A DNA stretch of 64,000 nucleotides from Bosea sp. 29B. GTDB lineage: Bacteria > Pseudomonadota > Alphaproteobacteria > Rhizobiales > Beijerinckiaceae. Below the pieces are notes generated by a model. The model was given only the letters and a program-made list of their open reading frames with translations, had not been told where the DNA came from and searched no databases. Made by a program: the position numbers and the translations under genes. The stretch lies in the NCBI RefSeq assembly GCF_902506165.1, contig NZ_LR733817.1, forward strand, positions 4,803,625 to 4,867,624. The letters run 5' to 3'. Positions 33,465-41,757 of this stretch are shown here, piece by piece; positions within the stretch are counted from its first letter, which is position 1; every line of letters begins with the position of its first letter.

Positions 33465-34811
33465 ATGACCATGCACGCTGCTCCCTCCGAGATCAGGCCC
33501 CTGCGCGTCGGCATTGCCGGCCTGGGAACAGTCGGCGCTGCGGTCGCCGGCATTCTGAAGCGCCAGGAGAACGCGCTCGCCGCCCGCTGCGGCCGGCCGA
33601 TCCGCGTGACGGCGGTCTCGGCCCGGGATCGCAATCGCGATCGCGGCATCGACATCTCCGGCTTTACCTGGTTCGACGATCCGGTCGCGCTCGCCGCATC
33701 CCCCGAGATCGACTGCCTGGTCGAGCTGATCGGCGGCTCGGATGGGCCGGCCAAGCAGGCGGTCGAGACCGCGCTGTCCGCCGGCAAGCATGTCGTCACT
33801 GCCAACAAGGCGCTGCTCGCGGCCCATGGCGTCGCGCTCGCCGAACTCGCCGAGAGCAACGGCGCGGCGCTCGCCTTCGAGGCGTCCTCGGCGGGTGGCA
33901 TCCCGGTGGTGAAGACGCTGCGCGAGGCACTCTCGGGCAACAATGTCAGCCGGCTCTACGGCATCCTCAACGGCACCTGCAATTACATCCTCTCGCGCAT
34001 GGAGCTCGAGGGCCTGACATTCGAGGCTTGCCTGAAGGACGCCCAGCGCCTCGGCTATGCCGAGGCCGACCCGACCTTCGACGTCGAGGGCTTCGACACC
34101 GCCCACAAGCTCGCCATCCTGACCAGCCTCGCCTTCGGTACGAAGATCGACGCCGAAGCGATTCATGTCGAAGGCATTTCCTCGATCACGCTGCTCGACC
34201 TGAAGATGGCCGACGAGCTCGGTTACCGGATCAAGCTGCTCGGCGTCGCCGAGCGCACCAAGACCGGGATCGAGCAGCGCGTGCACCCGACCATGGTGCC
34301 GAAATCCTCGGCGATCGCGCAGGTCATGGGCGTCACCAACGCGGTGACGATCGACGCCGATGCGGTGCGCGAGATCACTTTGGTCGGCCCCGGCGCCGGC
34401 GGTGGCCCGACCGCCTCCGCCGTGATCGCCGATATCGCCGATGTCGCCCGCGGCACGGCCGGCCAGCCCTTCGGCATGCCGGTCGCCCGGCTGGAGCAGC
34501 CGACGCGGGCACCGATGCAGCGCCATGAGGGCGGCTACTACATTCGCCTGGCGGTCGCCGACCGTCCCGGTGCGGCCGCCGCGATCGCGACCCGGATGGC
34601 GCAGGCTGATATCTCGCTGGAGAGCATCGTCCAGCGCCGTTCCGAGATCGCCGCCCAGCAGGATCCCGGCGGGCGCTCCGGCGCGCCGGTTCCGGTCGTG
34701 CTGATCACCTACGCCACCAGCGAGCAGGCCATCCGCGGCGCCCTGGAGAAGGTCAGCGCCGACGGCCATATCGCCGAGGCGCCGCAAGTCATCCGCATCG
34801 AGCGGGAATGA
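33465..34811 (+). CDS. hom: homoserine dehydrogenase
   Basis: Cytoplasmic enzyme of 448 residues that reduces aspartate semialdehyde to homoserine, on the path to threonine and methionine. N-terminal Rossmann motif is VGIAGLGTVGAAVAGIL; VTANKALLAAHG and FEASSAGGIPVVKTLREAL follow. GILNGTCNYILSRM is the family signature, and ADPTFDVEGFDTAHKLAIL carries catalytic Asp and Lys. A C-terminal ACT domain (YYIRLAVADRPGAAAAIATR) suggests feedback control by threonine. The start is the first of two close ATG codons; a six-codon frame (ATG CGA CCC CGC CGC TCA TGA) ends across it. Confidence 0.96.
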   Translation: MTMHAAPSEIRPLRVGIAGLGTVGAAVAGILKRQENALAARCGRPIRVTAVSARDRNRDRGIDISGFTWFDDPVALAASPEIDCLVELIGGSDGPAKQAVETALSAGKHVVTANKALLAAHGVALAELAESNGAALAFEASSAGGIPVVKTLREALSGNNVSRLYGILNGTCNYILSRMELEGLTFEACLKDAQRLGYAEADPTFDVEGFDTAHKLAILTSLAFGTKIDAEAIHVEGISSITLLDLKMADELGYRIKLLGVAERTKTGIEQRVHPTMVPKSSAIAQVMGVTNAVTIDADAVREITLVGPGAGGGPTASAVIADIADVARGTAGQPFGMPVARLEQPTRAPMQRHEGGYYIRLAVADRPGAAAAIATRMAQADISLESIVQRRSEIAAQQDPGGRSGAPVPVVLITYATSEQAIRGALEKVSADGHIAEAPQVIRIERE

Positions 34812-34907
34812 GCGTGAAAGGCGCGGTCGTCCACGGCTTCGCCATATCATCGCCAATCCGTTCGCTATTCACCTCGGCCATCCGCTAACGCGCTCAGGGA
34901 GTCCCCC

Positions 34908-35906
34908 ATGTCCGTCGATCTCCGCATCTCGCCCGACCAGATCATCGAGCGCTATCTCTCGATGGAGTTGGTGCGCGTCACCGAGCGCGCCGCCGTCGCC
35001 GCCGCCCGCCTGCGCGGCCATGGCGACGAGAAGGCGGCCGACCAGGCCGCGGTCGATGCGATGCGGCGCGAGCTCAATCGCCTGCCGATCGACGGCGAGA
35101 TCGTCATCGGCGAGGGCGAGCGCGACGAGGCGCCGATGCTCTTCATCGGTGAGAAGGTCGGCAACAAGCAGGGCCCCAAGGTCCACATCGCCGTCGATCC
35201 GCTCGAGGGCACGACGCTCTGCGCCAAGGACATGCCGGGCTCGATCGCGGTGATGGCGATGGCCGGCGCCGGCCAGCTGCTCTACGCCCCCGACGTCTAC
35301 ATGAACAAGATCGCGATCGGCCCGGGCTATCCGCCGGGAATCGTTGATCTCGACGCCTCGGCCGCGGACAACATCAACGCGCTCGCTCGCGCCAAGGGTG
35401 TGAAGCCGCACGAGATCAACACGCTGATCATGGATCGGCCGCGCCACGAGAAGCTCATTGCGGAAGTCCGCAAGACCGGCGCCTCGATCCGCCTGATCAC
35501 CGATGGCGACGTCGCCGGCGTGATCTTCTGCACCGAGCCGGAAAAGACCGGCATCGACCTCTACCTCGGCATCGGCGGCGCGCCGGAAGGCGTGCTCGCT
35601 GCGGCGGCGCTGCGCTGCGTCGGCGGCCAGATGCAGGGCCGCCTGATCCTCGACACCGAGGAGAAGCGGGCGCGCGCCGCGACCATGGGCGTCAAGGACC
35701 CGAACAAGAAATATGACATGTCGGAGATGGCCTCGGGCGACGTCATCGTCTGCGCCACCGGCGTCACCGATGGCGGTATGCTCTCGGGCGTGCGCTTCGG
35801 GCCCGAGGTGATCGAGACCGAGACGATCGTCTACCGCTCGATCACCGGCACCGTGCGCCGCATCTATGGCGAGCACCGCGAGCTGTCGAAGTTCAAGCTC
35901 GACTGA
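34908..35906 (+). CDS. glpX: class II fructose-1,6-bisphosphatase
   Basis: Gluconeogenic phosphatase of 332 residues. Signatures visible are DGEIVIGEGERDEAPMLFIG (metal-binding Glu), AVDPLEGTTLCAKDMPGSIA with the D-P-L-E-G-T metal/phosphate motif, GDVAGVIFC, and GIGGAPEGVLAAAAL. It follows hom by 96 bases on the same strand, the conserved order in this bacterial order. Ends just before a convergent TetR gene. Confidence 0.96.
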   Translation: MSVDLRISPDQIIERYLSMELVRVTERAAVAAARLRGHGDEKAADQAAVDAMRRELNRLPIDGEIVIGEGERDEAPMLFIGEKVGNKQGPKVHIAVDPLEGTTLCAKDMPGSIAVMAMAGAGQLLYAPDVYMNKIAIGPGYPPGIVDLDASAADNINALARAKGVKPHEINTLIMDRPRHEKLIAEVRKTGASIRLITDGDVAGVIFCTEPEKTGIDLYLGIGGAPEGVLAAAALRCVGGQMQGRLILDTEEKRARAATMGVKDPNKKYDMSEMASGDVIVCATGVTDGGMLSGVRFGPEVIETETIVYRSITGTVRRIYGEHRELSKFKLD

Positions 35907-35923
35907 TCCGGCCTCGGGCCGCC

Positions 35924-35946
35924 GACGGCGCGCTCAGCGCGCCGTC
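35924..35946. other. perfect hairpin between convergent genes
   Basis: GACGGCGCGC (35924-35933) and GCGCGCCGTC (35937-35946) form a perfect ten-pair stem whose three-base loop (TCA) is the stop codon of the TetR gene. Without a T-run, it could still act as a bidirectional message end. Confidence 0.6.
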
Positions 35947-36623
35947 ATCACCGCACGGGTGAATCCTGGTTCGACGATGGTCAGGCTGCCGTCGGGCAGC
36001 CCGAGGATGCGGTCCATCGCGATGCCCTGGAACTGGAAGCGCTGATCCAGAGCCGCGATCGCGGCGTCTTCCCCGGACGTTCCCATCGCATCGATGGTGC
36101 GCGCGACGGCGTCGTGCGTGCTGGCGTTGAGGTGCAGGAGGATCTCCGCCGCGGCCTCGGGATCGGGTACGGCGAAGGCGCCTTCGGCCTTTCCCTGGGC
36201 GATGATCCTGGTCAGGACCGGCCGCATCACCGCGATCGAGGCGGCGTTGATCCGGTGATAGAGCAGTAGGTTCTCCGGCCGGAAGACCACGTCGAAGGCA
36301 GCCCGAAATTTCGGTGCGTCCGCCAGCTTCATGCTGCGCGAGCGCGCCATGAAGCCGTTCAGCCGCTCCAGGGCGCTGAGCGCGGGGTCGTCGAGGATAT
36401 CGCGGACGCGCGCGACGGCATCCTGCGCCAGCCGGGCGGTGATCCCCTCCAGCAGATCCTCCTTGGCCGCGAAGTGGTGGTAGAAGCCGCCCTTCGAAAT
36501 ACCGACGCTGGCGATGACGTCGTTCACTGTCGTCCGCTCATAGCCGCGCTCGAAGAACAGCGCCTGCGCGCCGTCGAGGATCTCGTTCCTGCGATCGTCC
36601 GCGGACTTAACGATACGGGGCAT
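35934..36623 (-). CDS. TetR/AcrR family transcriptional regulator
   Basis: Repressor of 229 residues. The N-terminal TetR domain is clear: RRNEILDGAQALFFERGYER, then TTVNDVIASVGISKGGFYHH and FAAKEDLLEGI. The C-terminal ligand domain is not assignable. The ATG at 36623 is chosen because the TetR domain follows immediately; the frame is open to 36716 over the operators. It is divergent from an adaptor-FtsX-ATPase export operon, with a double palindrome in between, so it most likely represses that operon and itself. Confidence 0.92.
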   Translation of the reverse strand: MPRIVKSADDRRNEILDGAQALFFERGYERTTVNDVIASVGISKGGFYHHFAAKEDLLEGITARLAQDAVARVRDILDDPALSALERLNGFMARSRSMKLADAPKFRAAFDVVFRPENLLLYHRINAASIAVMRPVLTRIIAQGKAEGAFAVPDPEAAAEILLHLNASTHDAVARTIDAMGTSGEDAAIAALDQRFQFQGIAMDRILGLPDGSLTIVEPGFTRAVMTAR

Positions 36624-36638
36624 GCAACACGCTTTTCC

Positions 36639-36681
36639 TTGACGACCGACCGTCGGTCTGTAAAGTGACCGACGGTCGGTC
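36639..36681 (+). promoter_or_regulatory. promoter with double TetR operator
   Basis: ACCGACCGTCGGT (36645-36657) and ACCGACGGTCGGT (36668-36680) are each near-perfect palindromes. As wholes, the 15-base blocks at 36644-36658 and 36667-36681 are exact inverted copies of each other, eight bases apart. A plus-strand -35 TTGACG (36639-36644) and -10 TAAAGT (36661-36666), 16 bases apart, are overlapped by the two sites, the expected place for a repressor. Confidence 0.82.
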
Positions 36682-36781
36682 TTCGCGATTGTGCGCGTAA
36701 GACGCTGCCGGCGCAACGCTCCCGGATCGCGGCGATCGCGAACAGGGAAAGCTCGGCGCGACGCCTCCTGTGGAGGGTTTT

Positions 36782-37780
36782 GTGACGTTCGCTCGCAGTC
36801 TTCTTGCCGTCGTGGTGCTCCTCGCTGCCGGGGGCGGGTATTGGTTCCTGACGAAGCCCACTGCGGTCGCGACGGTCGCGCCCAGGCGCGGCGATGCGGC
36901 CGAGATCGTCTACGCCACCGGCACGGTCGAGCCGCGCAACTGGGCCAAGGTCACGGCGCTGGTGCGCGAGCGCATCGTCGAGCGCTGCGATTGCGAGGGC
37001 CAGCGCGTGGAGCGGGGTCATGTCCTCGCCAGGCTGGACAGTGTCCAGGCCGAGGCGACCCTGGCCGAGCTCAAGGCACGCCAGAAGCTCGCCACTGCCG
37101 AGCATGACCGACTCGCCGTGCTGGTCGAGCGCAATGTGATGAGCCAGCAAGCGCTCGACCGCGCTCGCAGCGAGATGAGCCAGGCCTCGGCCCTGATCGC
37201 CGGCCAGACCGCGCGCCTGGAGAACTACCTGTTGCGCGCCCCGATGCGCGGCACAGTGCTGCGCCGCGACGGCGAGGTCGGCGAGATCGCCGAGCCCGGC
37301 ACCGTGCTGTTCTGGATCGGTGAGGCCAAGCCGCTGCGCGTCGTCGCCGAGGTCAACGAGGAGGACATCCCGCAGGTCAAGCCCGGCCAGCGCGCCTTGA
37401 TCCGGGCCGACGCCTTCCCGGGGCGGACGCTGGAGGGGACCGTCGACAGCATCACGCCCAAGGGCGATCCCGTTGCCAAGACCTATCGCGTCTATCTCGC
37501 TCTGCCGGGTGACACGCCGCTGCTGATCGGCATGACGGTCGAGCTCAACATCATCGCGCGGGTGACGAAGGAAGCGCTGTTGCTGCCGGTCGCCGCCGTG
37601 CAGGGCAACGCCGTCTTCGTCCTCGAAGGCGATCGCGCCCGCCGCCGCGAGCTATCGATCGGCATTCGCGGCACCGGCGATGTCGAGGTGCTCTCGGGGC
37701 TGCCCGAGCAGGCCCGCATCATCACGCCGTTCCCGGACAAGCTTGCGGATGGCGCGCGGGTCAAGGCCCAAGGAAGCTGA
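36782..37780 (+). CDS. efflux periplasmic adaptor subunit (HlyD/MacA-like)
   Basis: Membrane-fusion protein of 332 residues anchored by one N-terminal segment (SLLAVVVLLAAGGGYWFL). It contains the lipoyl half-motifs (VKALVRE-like beta strands near residue 50 and RAPMRGTVLRRDGEVGEIA), an alpha-helical hairpin between them (LAELKARQKLATAEHDRLAV) and a beta-barrel (RVVAEVNEEDIPQVKPGQRA). The GTG at 36782 is chosen because GGAGG precedes it by six bases; another GTG at 36770 would read through that site. First gene of the operon with an FtsX-like permease and an ATPase, all under the TetR-type double operator. Confidence 0.9.
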   Translation: MTFARSLLAVVVLLAAGGGYWFLTKPTAVATVAPRRGDAAEIVYATGTVEPRNWAKVTALVRERIVERCDCEGQRVERGHVLARLDSVQAEATLAELKARQKLATAEHDRLAVLVERNVMSQQALDRARSEMSQASALIAGQTARLENYLLRAPMRGTVLRRDGEVGEIAEPGTVLFWIGEAKPLRVVAEVNEEDIPQVKPGQRALIRADAFPGRTLEGTVDSITPKGDPVAKTYRVYLALPGDTPLLIGMTVELNIIARVTKEALLLPVAAVQGNAVFVLEGDRARRRELSIGIRGTGDVEVLSGLPEQARIITPFPDKLADGARVKAQGS

Positions 37781-37783
37781 GCC

Positions 37784-39031
37784 GTGCGGCTGATCCTTGC
37801 CTTGGCGCTGACGCATATCCGCGGCCGCGGCCGGCAGACTTTGGTCGCGATCATCGGTGTTGCGCTTGGCGTCGGGTTCTCGATCGCCATGGCCGCGCTG
37901 ATGCAGGGCGGCGAGGATGATTTCGTCGCGCGCCTCGTCGACACCATGCCGCATGTCGACATCACCGACGAATACCGCGACGCCCGCCGCCAGCCGGCGC
38001 AGGATGCCTTTGCTGCGGTCCACATTGCCGGCCTGCGGCCGAAGGACGACCGGCGCGGCATCCTCAACCCGACCGAGGCAGTCGCGATGCTGCGGGCCTG
38101 GGTGCCGGGGCGGCTGGCGCTCAGCCTGAAGACGCAAGGGGTGGTGCATTATTCCGGCCGCGACGTCGGCATCGCCATCATCGGCATCGAGCCGCAGGCG
38201 GAGATGAAGGTCTCCTCGCTCGCCAAGGATTTCCGCCAGGGCAGCTTCACCTCGCTGATCGCCGGCGGCAACAACATCGTCGTCGGCGACCGGCTGGCCC
38301 AGCGCCTCGGCGCCGAACCCGGCACCACCGTCACCGTCGTCTCCTCAACCGGCCAGAGCCGCGCCTTCAAGATCGTCGGCCTGTTCCACACCGGCACCAC
38401 CGCCCGTGACGAAGGCGAGGGCTATGTCCTTCTCAAGAACGCCCAGATTCTGAGCGAGCGCCCGAATGCGATCAACGAGATCAGGCTGAAGCTCGACGAT
38501 CCCAACGCCGCGCCGCAGGTGGCGCGCCGGGCCGAGGCGCAGATCGGCTACAAGGCGATGGCCTGGCAGGAGGCGAACGAGTCGCTGCTGCAGGCGCTCG
38601 TGATCCGCAATGTCATCATGTACACGGTCGTCGGCGCGATCCTGCTGGTGGCCGGCTTCGGCATCTTCAACATCATCTCGACGATCACCCATGAGAAGGC
38701 GCGTGACATCGCCATCCTGAAGTCGCTCGGCTTCACCGAGACCGATATGCGCCGCCTCTTCCTGCTGGAAGGGGTGGCGCTCGGCGCCGGTGGCTCGCTG
38801 GTCGGCTGGGCGGTCGGCTTCTCGCTCTGCTTTGCGCTCTCGCTGGTCCGCTTCGAATTGTCGGGCGCCAGCGTCGCCCAGGAGATCACGCGCCTGCCGC
38901 TGGCCTGGAGCATCTGGCACTATCTGATCGCTGCCGGCTTCGCTTTGGTCTCGGCCGGCGTCGCCGGCTACCTGCCGGCAAGGCAGGCGGCGCGGCTCAA
39001 CCCGGTCGACATCATCCGGGGCGCGACATGA
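37784..39031 (+). CDS. ABC transporter permease, FtsX/MacB type
   Basis: Inner-membrane protein of 415 residues with the type VII ABC layout. A first membrane segment near the N-terminus (ILALALTHIRGRGRQTLVAI) is followed by a large periplasmic domain (about 45-265). Three C-terminal segments carry the FtsX signature KARDIAILKSLGFTETDMRR, LFLLEGVALGAGGSLVGWAV and GYLPARQAARLNPVDIIRG. The start is GTG, three bases after the adaptor stop. It pairs with the ATPase whose ATG overlaps its stop codon. Such systems move lipoproteins, peptides or antibiotics by mechanotransmission; the cargo here is unknown. Confidence 0.92.
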   Translation: MRLILALALTHIRGRGRQTLVAIIGVALGVGFSIAMAALMQGGEDDFVARLVDTMPHVDITDEYRDARRQPAQDAFAAVHIAGLRPKDDRRGILNPTEAVAMLRAWVPGRLALSLKTQGVVHYSGRDVGIAIIGIEPQAEMKVSSLAKDFRQGSFTSLIAGGNNIVVGDRLAQRLGAEPGTTVTVVSSTGQSRAFKIVGLFHTGTTARDEGEGYVLLKNAQILSERPNAINEIRLKLDDPNAAPQVARRAEAQIGYKAMAWQEANESLLQALVIRNVIMYTVVGAILLVAGFGIFNIISTITHEKARDIAILKSLGFTETDMRRLFLLEGVALGAGGSLVGWAVGFSLCFALSLVRFELSGASVAQEITRLPLAWSIWHYLIAAGFALVSAGVAGYLPARQAARLNPVDIIRGAT

Positions 39032-39705
39032 GTGCGCTGATCGAGACCAGGGGGCTGGCCCGCGTCCTGCCCGCCGCCGTGCCGGTGACGCTGGTCCAGG
39101 GCGTCACGCTCGCGATCGGGACGGGCGAATTCGTGGCGATCACCGGTCCATCAGGCTCGGGCAAGTCCTCGCTGCTCTACCTGCTCGGGCTGCTCGACAA
39201 GCCGACCGAAGGCACGCTCGCCATTGAGGGCAGGGATACGGCCGGGCTCGGCGAACGCGAGCGCGCCGCGATCCGGCTGGGGACGCTCGGCTTCGTCTTC
39301 CAGTTCCACTTCCTGCTGCCGGAGTTCACGGTGCGCGAGAATGTCGAGATCCCGATGCGCCGTCTCGGCCACCTTGGCGCAACTGCCATGCATGAGCGTT
39401 CGACCGAACTGCTCAGCGCGCTCGGCTTGGCAGATCACCTCGACAAGCGGCCCGACCAGCTCTCCGGTGGTCAGCGCCAGCGCGTCGCCGTCGCCCGGTC
39501 TCTTGCAAACGATCCGCCGGTGATCCTCGCCGACGAGCCGACCGGCAGCCTCGACAGCAAGAATTCCGAGCAGGTCTTTTCGATTCTCGATGCGTTGGTG
39601 CGCGAGCGTGGCAAGACGGTCATCGCCGTGACCCACGACACCGAAATCGCGGCGAAGGCGAGCCGCCGCATCCATCTCGTCGACGGCCGGCTGGCCGAGA
39701 GCTGA
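39028..39705 (+). CDS. ABC transporter ATP-binding protein, MacB/LolD type
   Basis: Cytoplasmic ATPase of 225 residues. Walker A is GPSGSGKSSLLYLLG, Q-loop GFVFQFHFLLPEFTVRENV, signature LSGGQRQRVAVARSL, Walker B VILADEPTGSLD, and the switch His lies in VIAVTHDTE. Size and Q-loop match LolD/MacB-type ATPases. Its start overlaps the permease stop (ATGA), so translation is coupled. Completes the adaptor-permease-ATPase set; no TolC gene is nearby. Confidence 0.95.
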   Translation: MSALIETRGLARVLPAAVPVTLVQGVTLAIGTGEFVAITGPSGSGKSSLLYLLGLLDKPTEGTLAIEGRDTAGLGERERAAIRLGTLGFVFQFHFLLPEFTVRENVEIPMRRLGHLGATAMHERSTELLSALGLADHLDKRPDQLSGGQRQRVAVARSLANDPPVILADEPTGSLDSKNSEQVFSILDALVRERGKTVIAVTHDTEIAAKASRRIHLVDGRLAES

Positions 39706-39710
39706 GACGG

Positions 39711-40427
39711 TCAGTCTTCCGCGTCCGCCTCGGCCTTGCGCCGGAAACCCGTCGCCAGCACGTAGAGCTCGGAGGAATCGGCCCGGCTCGCCGCAGGCTT
39801 GATGTTGCGGACCTGGATGAAGTCGCGCTTCAGCTCCGCCAGCAACCCGGCCGTGTCGCCGCCCTGGAAGAGCTTGGCCAGGAAAAAGCCGCCCGGTGCC
39901 AGCACGTTGTTGGCGAACTCGAGCGCCGCCTCCGCGAGGCCGATGATCCTGAGATGGTCGGTCTTCTTGTGGCCGGTGGTATTTCCGGCCATGTCGGACA
40001 TCACGCCGTCGGCCTTGCCGCCGAGCTTTTCCATCAGCAGGGCAGGGGCTTCGTCCGACATGAAGTCGAGTTCGATCAGCTCGACATGCGGGATAGGATC
40101 GACCGGTAAAAGGTCGATCCCGACGATCCGGCCCTTGCCGTTCTCAAGCCCGATCTTGGCGCCCGCGACCTGGCACCAGCCACCCGGGGCGCAACCGAGA
40201 TCGAGCAGCTTCTGGCCGGGTTTCAGGAACTTGTAGCGCTCGTCCATCTCGGCGAGCTTGAACGCCGCGCGCGAGCGATAGCCCATCTCGCGCGCCCGCT
40301 TCACATAGGGGTCGTTGAGCTGGCGCTCGAGCCAGAGCTGCGAGGAATGGCTGCGCTTGGCAGGCTTCTTGACCTTGATGCGCAGGTCGCGTGCGCCACC
40401 GCCGCTGCCGGATTTCGTTGTCGTCAT
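39711..40427 (-). CDS. rlmE: 23S rRNA (uridine-2'-O)-methyltransferase RlmE
   Basis: SAM-dependent FtsJ-family enzyme of 238 residues modifying the large ribosomal RNA. SAM motif LLDLGCAPGGWCQVAGAKIG, the K-D-K-E tetrad (Lys in RSRAAFKLAEM, Asp in DGVMSDMAGNTTGH, Lys in FFLAKLFQGGD, Glu near the end) and the substrate-helix WLERQLNDPYVKRAREMGY are visible. I start at the ATG at 40427, overlapping the phosphatase stop (ATGA); an ATG at 40442 would add five residues. The short basic N-terminal extension (TTKSGSGGG, then RIKVKKPAKRSHSSQ) is usual in alphaproteobacteria. Confidence 0.95.
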   Translation of the reverse strand: MTTTKSGSGGGARDLRIKVKKPAKRSHSSQLWLERQLNDPYVKRAREMGYRSRAAFKLAEMDERYKFLKPGQKLLDLGCAPGGWCQVAGAKIGLENGKGRIVGIDLLPVDPIPHVELIELDFMSDEAPALLMEKLGGKADGVMSDMAGNTTGHKKTDHLRIIGLAEAALEFANNVLAPGGFFLAKLFQGGDTAGLLAELKRDFIQVRNIKPAASRADSSELYVLATGFRRKAEADAED

Positions 40428-41524
40428 TGCCTTCGGCGCCACCAGGCGCGATCCTCATGCATCATCCTGAGCAGGATGCCCTCGCGCAGGCCGCGATCGG
40501 CGATGCGCACCTTCGGGCTCGGGAAGGCCCGCCGGATCGCCTCGAAGATGGCGCAGCCGGCGAGCACCAGATCGGCCCGCTCGCGGCCGATGCAGGCATT
40601 GGCCTGACGCTGGGCATAGTCCATCGCGACGAGTTCGTCGATGACGCTGCAGATGTCCCGGTCCTGCATCCACAAGCCGTCGACCTGGCGCCGGTCATAG
40701 CGCGGCAGGCGCAAATGGATGCCGGCGACGGTGGTTACGGTGCCGGAGGTGCCTAGCAGGTGGAAATTCGGCGCGTTCCGCGCTGCCGCCGCCTTTGCCG
40801 CAAACGGCGCCAGCGCCTCGCTGCAATCGGTGACCATGCGCTCGAACTTCTCACGCCCAACCTCGATGCCGCCATAGCGCTCCGCCACCGAGACGACGCC
40901 GATCGGCAGCGAGGCCCATTCGCGGATGCGCTGGGCCGGGTCGCGCCCGGCCTCGCGCCCGCCGAGCCAGACGATCTCGGTCGAGCCGCCGCCGATGTCG
41001 AAGACGATCACCGCGCCGGCCTCGGGCGCCGCCAGCGCAGCGCAACCAGAGACGGCGAGCGAGGCTTCGGTGCGCTGGTCGACGATCTCGAGTTCGAGCT
41101 TTGCTTCCTCGCCGACACGGCGGACGAACTCGACACCATTGGTCGCAGCCCGGCAGGCTTCGGTCGTGATCAGGCGGGCCCGCGTCACGCCGCGATGGTC
41201 CATCTTGCTCTTGCAGATCTTGAGAGCCTCGACGGCCCGATCCATCGCGTCGTCGCAAAGCTTCCCGCTGGCGCCGAGCCCCTCGCCGAGTCGCACGATC
41301 CGCGAGAAGGCGTCGACGACCCGGAAGCCGTGCTGGGCCGGCCGGGCGATCAGCAGACGGCAGTTGTTGGTGCCGAGATCGAGCGCGGCATAGGTGGTCG
41401 GATGAGGGCGCTGGAACGGTGCCGGAGCGAACCGAACCGCGTCCGGCGGCGCGAGCCGCTCGCCCGGTAGGGGGACCGCCGCCACGAGGGGGCGGTCGGA
41501 ATCCTGGCGGTCTTCGACCGTCAC
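40424..41524 (-). CDS. Ppx/GppA family phosphatase
   Basis: Protein of 366 residues in the exopolyphosphatase / guanosine pentaphosphatase family (actin-like ATPase fold). Phosphate motifs are AALDLGTNNCRLLIARP near residue 47 and VIVFDIGGGSTEIVWLGG near 170; RLGEGLGASGKLCDDAMDR lies between. Length matches the short Ppx form without the C-terminal HD domain. Cotranscribed and translationally coupled with rlmE, a common pairing in alphaproteobacteria. Confidence 0.92.
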   Translation of the reverse strand: MTVEDRQDSDRPLVAAVPLPGERLAPPDAVRFAPAPFQRPHPTTYAALDLGTNNCRLLIARPAQHGFRVVDAFSRIVRLGEGLGASGKLCDDAMDRAVEALKICKSKMDHRGVTRARLITTEACRAATNGVEFVRRVGEEAKLELEIVDQRTEASLAVSGCAALAAPEAGAVIVFDIGGGSTEIVWLGGREAGRDPAQRIREWASLPIGVVSVAERYGGIEVGREKFERMVTDCSEALAPFAAKAAAARNAPNFHLLGTSGTVTTVAGIHLRLPRYDRRQVDGLWMQDRDICSVIDELVAMDYAQRQANACIGRERADLVLAGCAIFEAIRRAFPSPKVRIADRGLREGILLRMMHEDRAWWRRRQ

Positions 41525-41757
41525 TTGCTAACCCTTCGCCAGTCAGGACCGTGATGATGGCCTGCCGGAGTCCAGCAAGAAGCTGGAACGTTTCCATTCG
41601 ATGGGCAGCGTAACAACAGCACGCGTCCCCTGCCAAGCGGAACCTGTGGCGAAACTGCGGCGAGGGTCGGCTGTGCTTGCCTGTGCCCCGTCTTCGCGGC
41701 AAAGCTCGGCCTTGGCCGGCATAATGAGGCTGGCGGCGACCTATCGGGAGAAACGGC

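Noticed and set aside
33448..33468. Six-codon frame ATG CGA CCC CGC CGC TCA TGA overlapping the hom start, considered as an arginine leader
   Set aside because: Arg is unrelated to homoserine synthesis, there is no terminator between it and hom, and six codons are too few to judge.
33363..34856. Upstream extension of the VOC protein frame to 613 codons, antisense to homoserine dehydrogenase
   Set aside because: Only the last 115 residues show a fold, and they begin at an ATG; the rest is antisense to hom.
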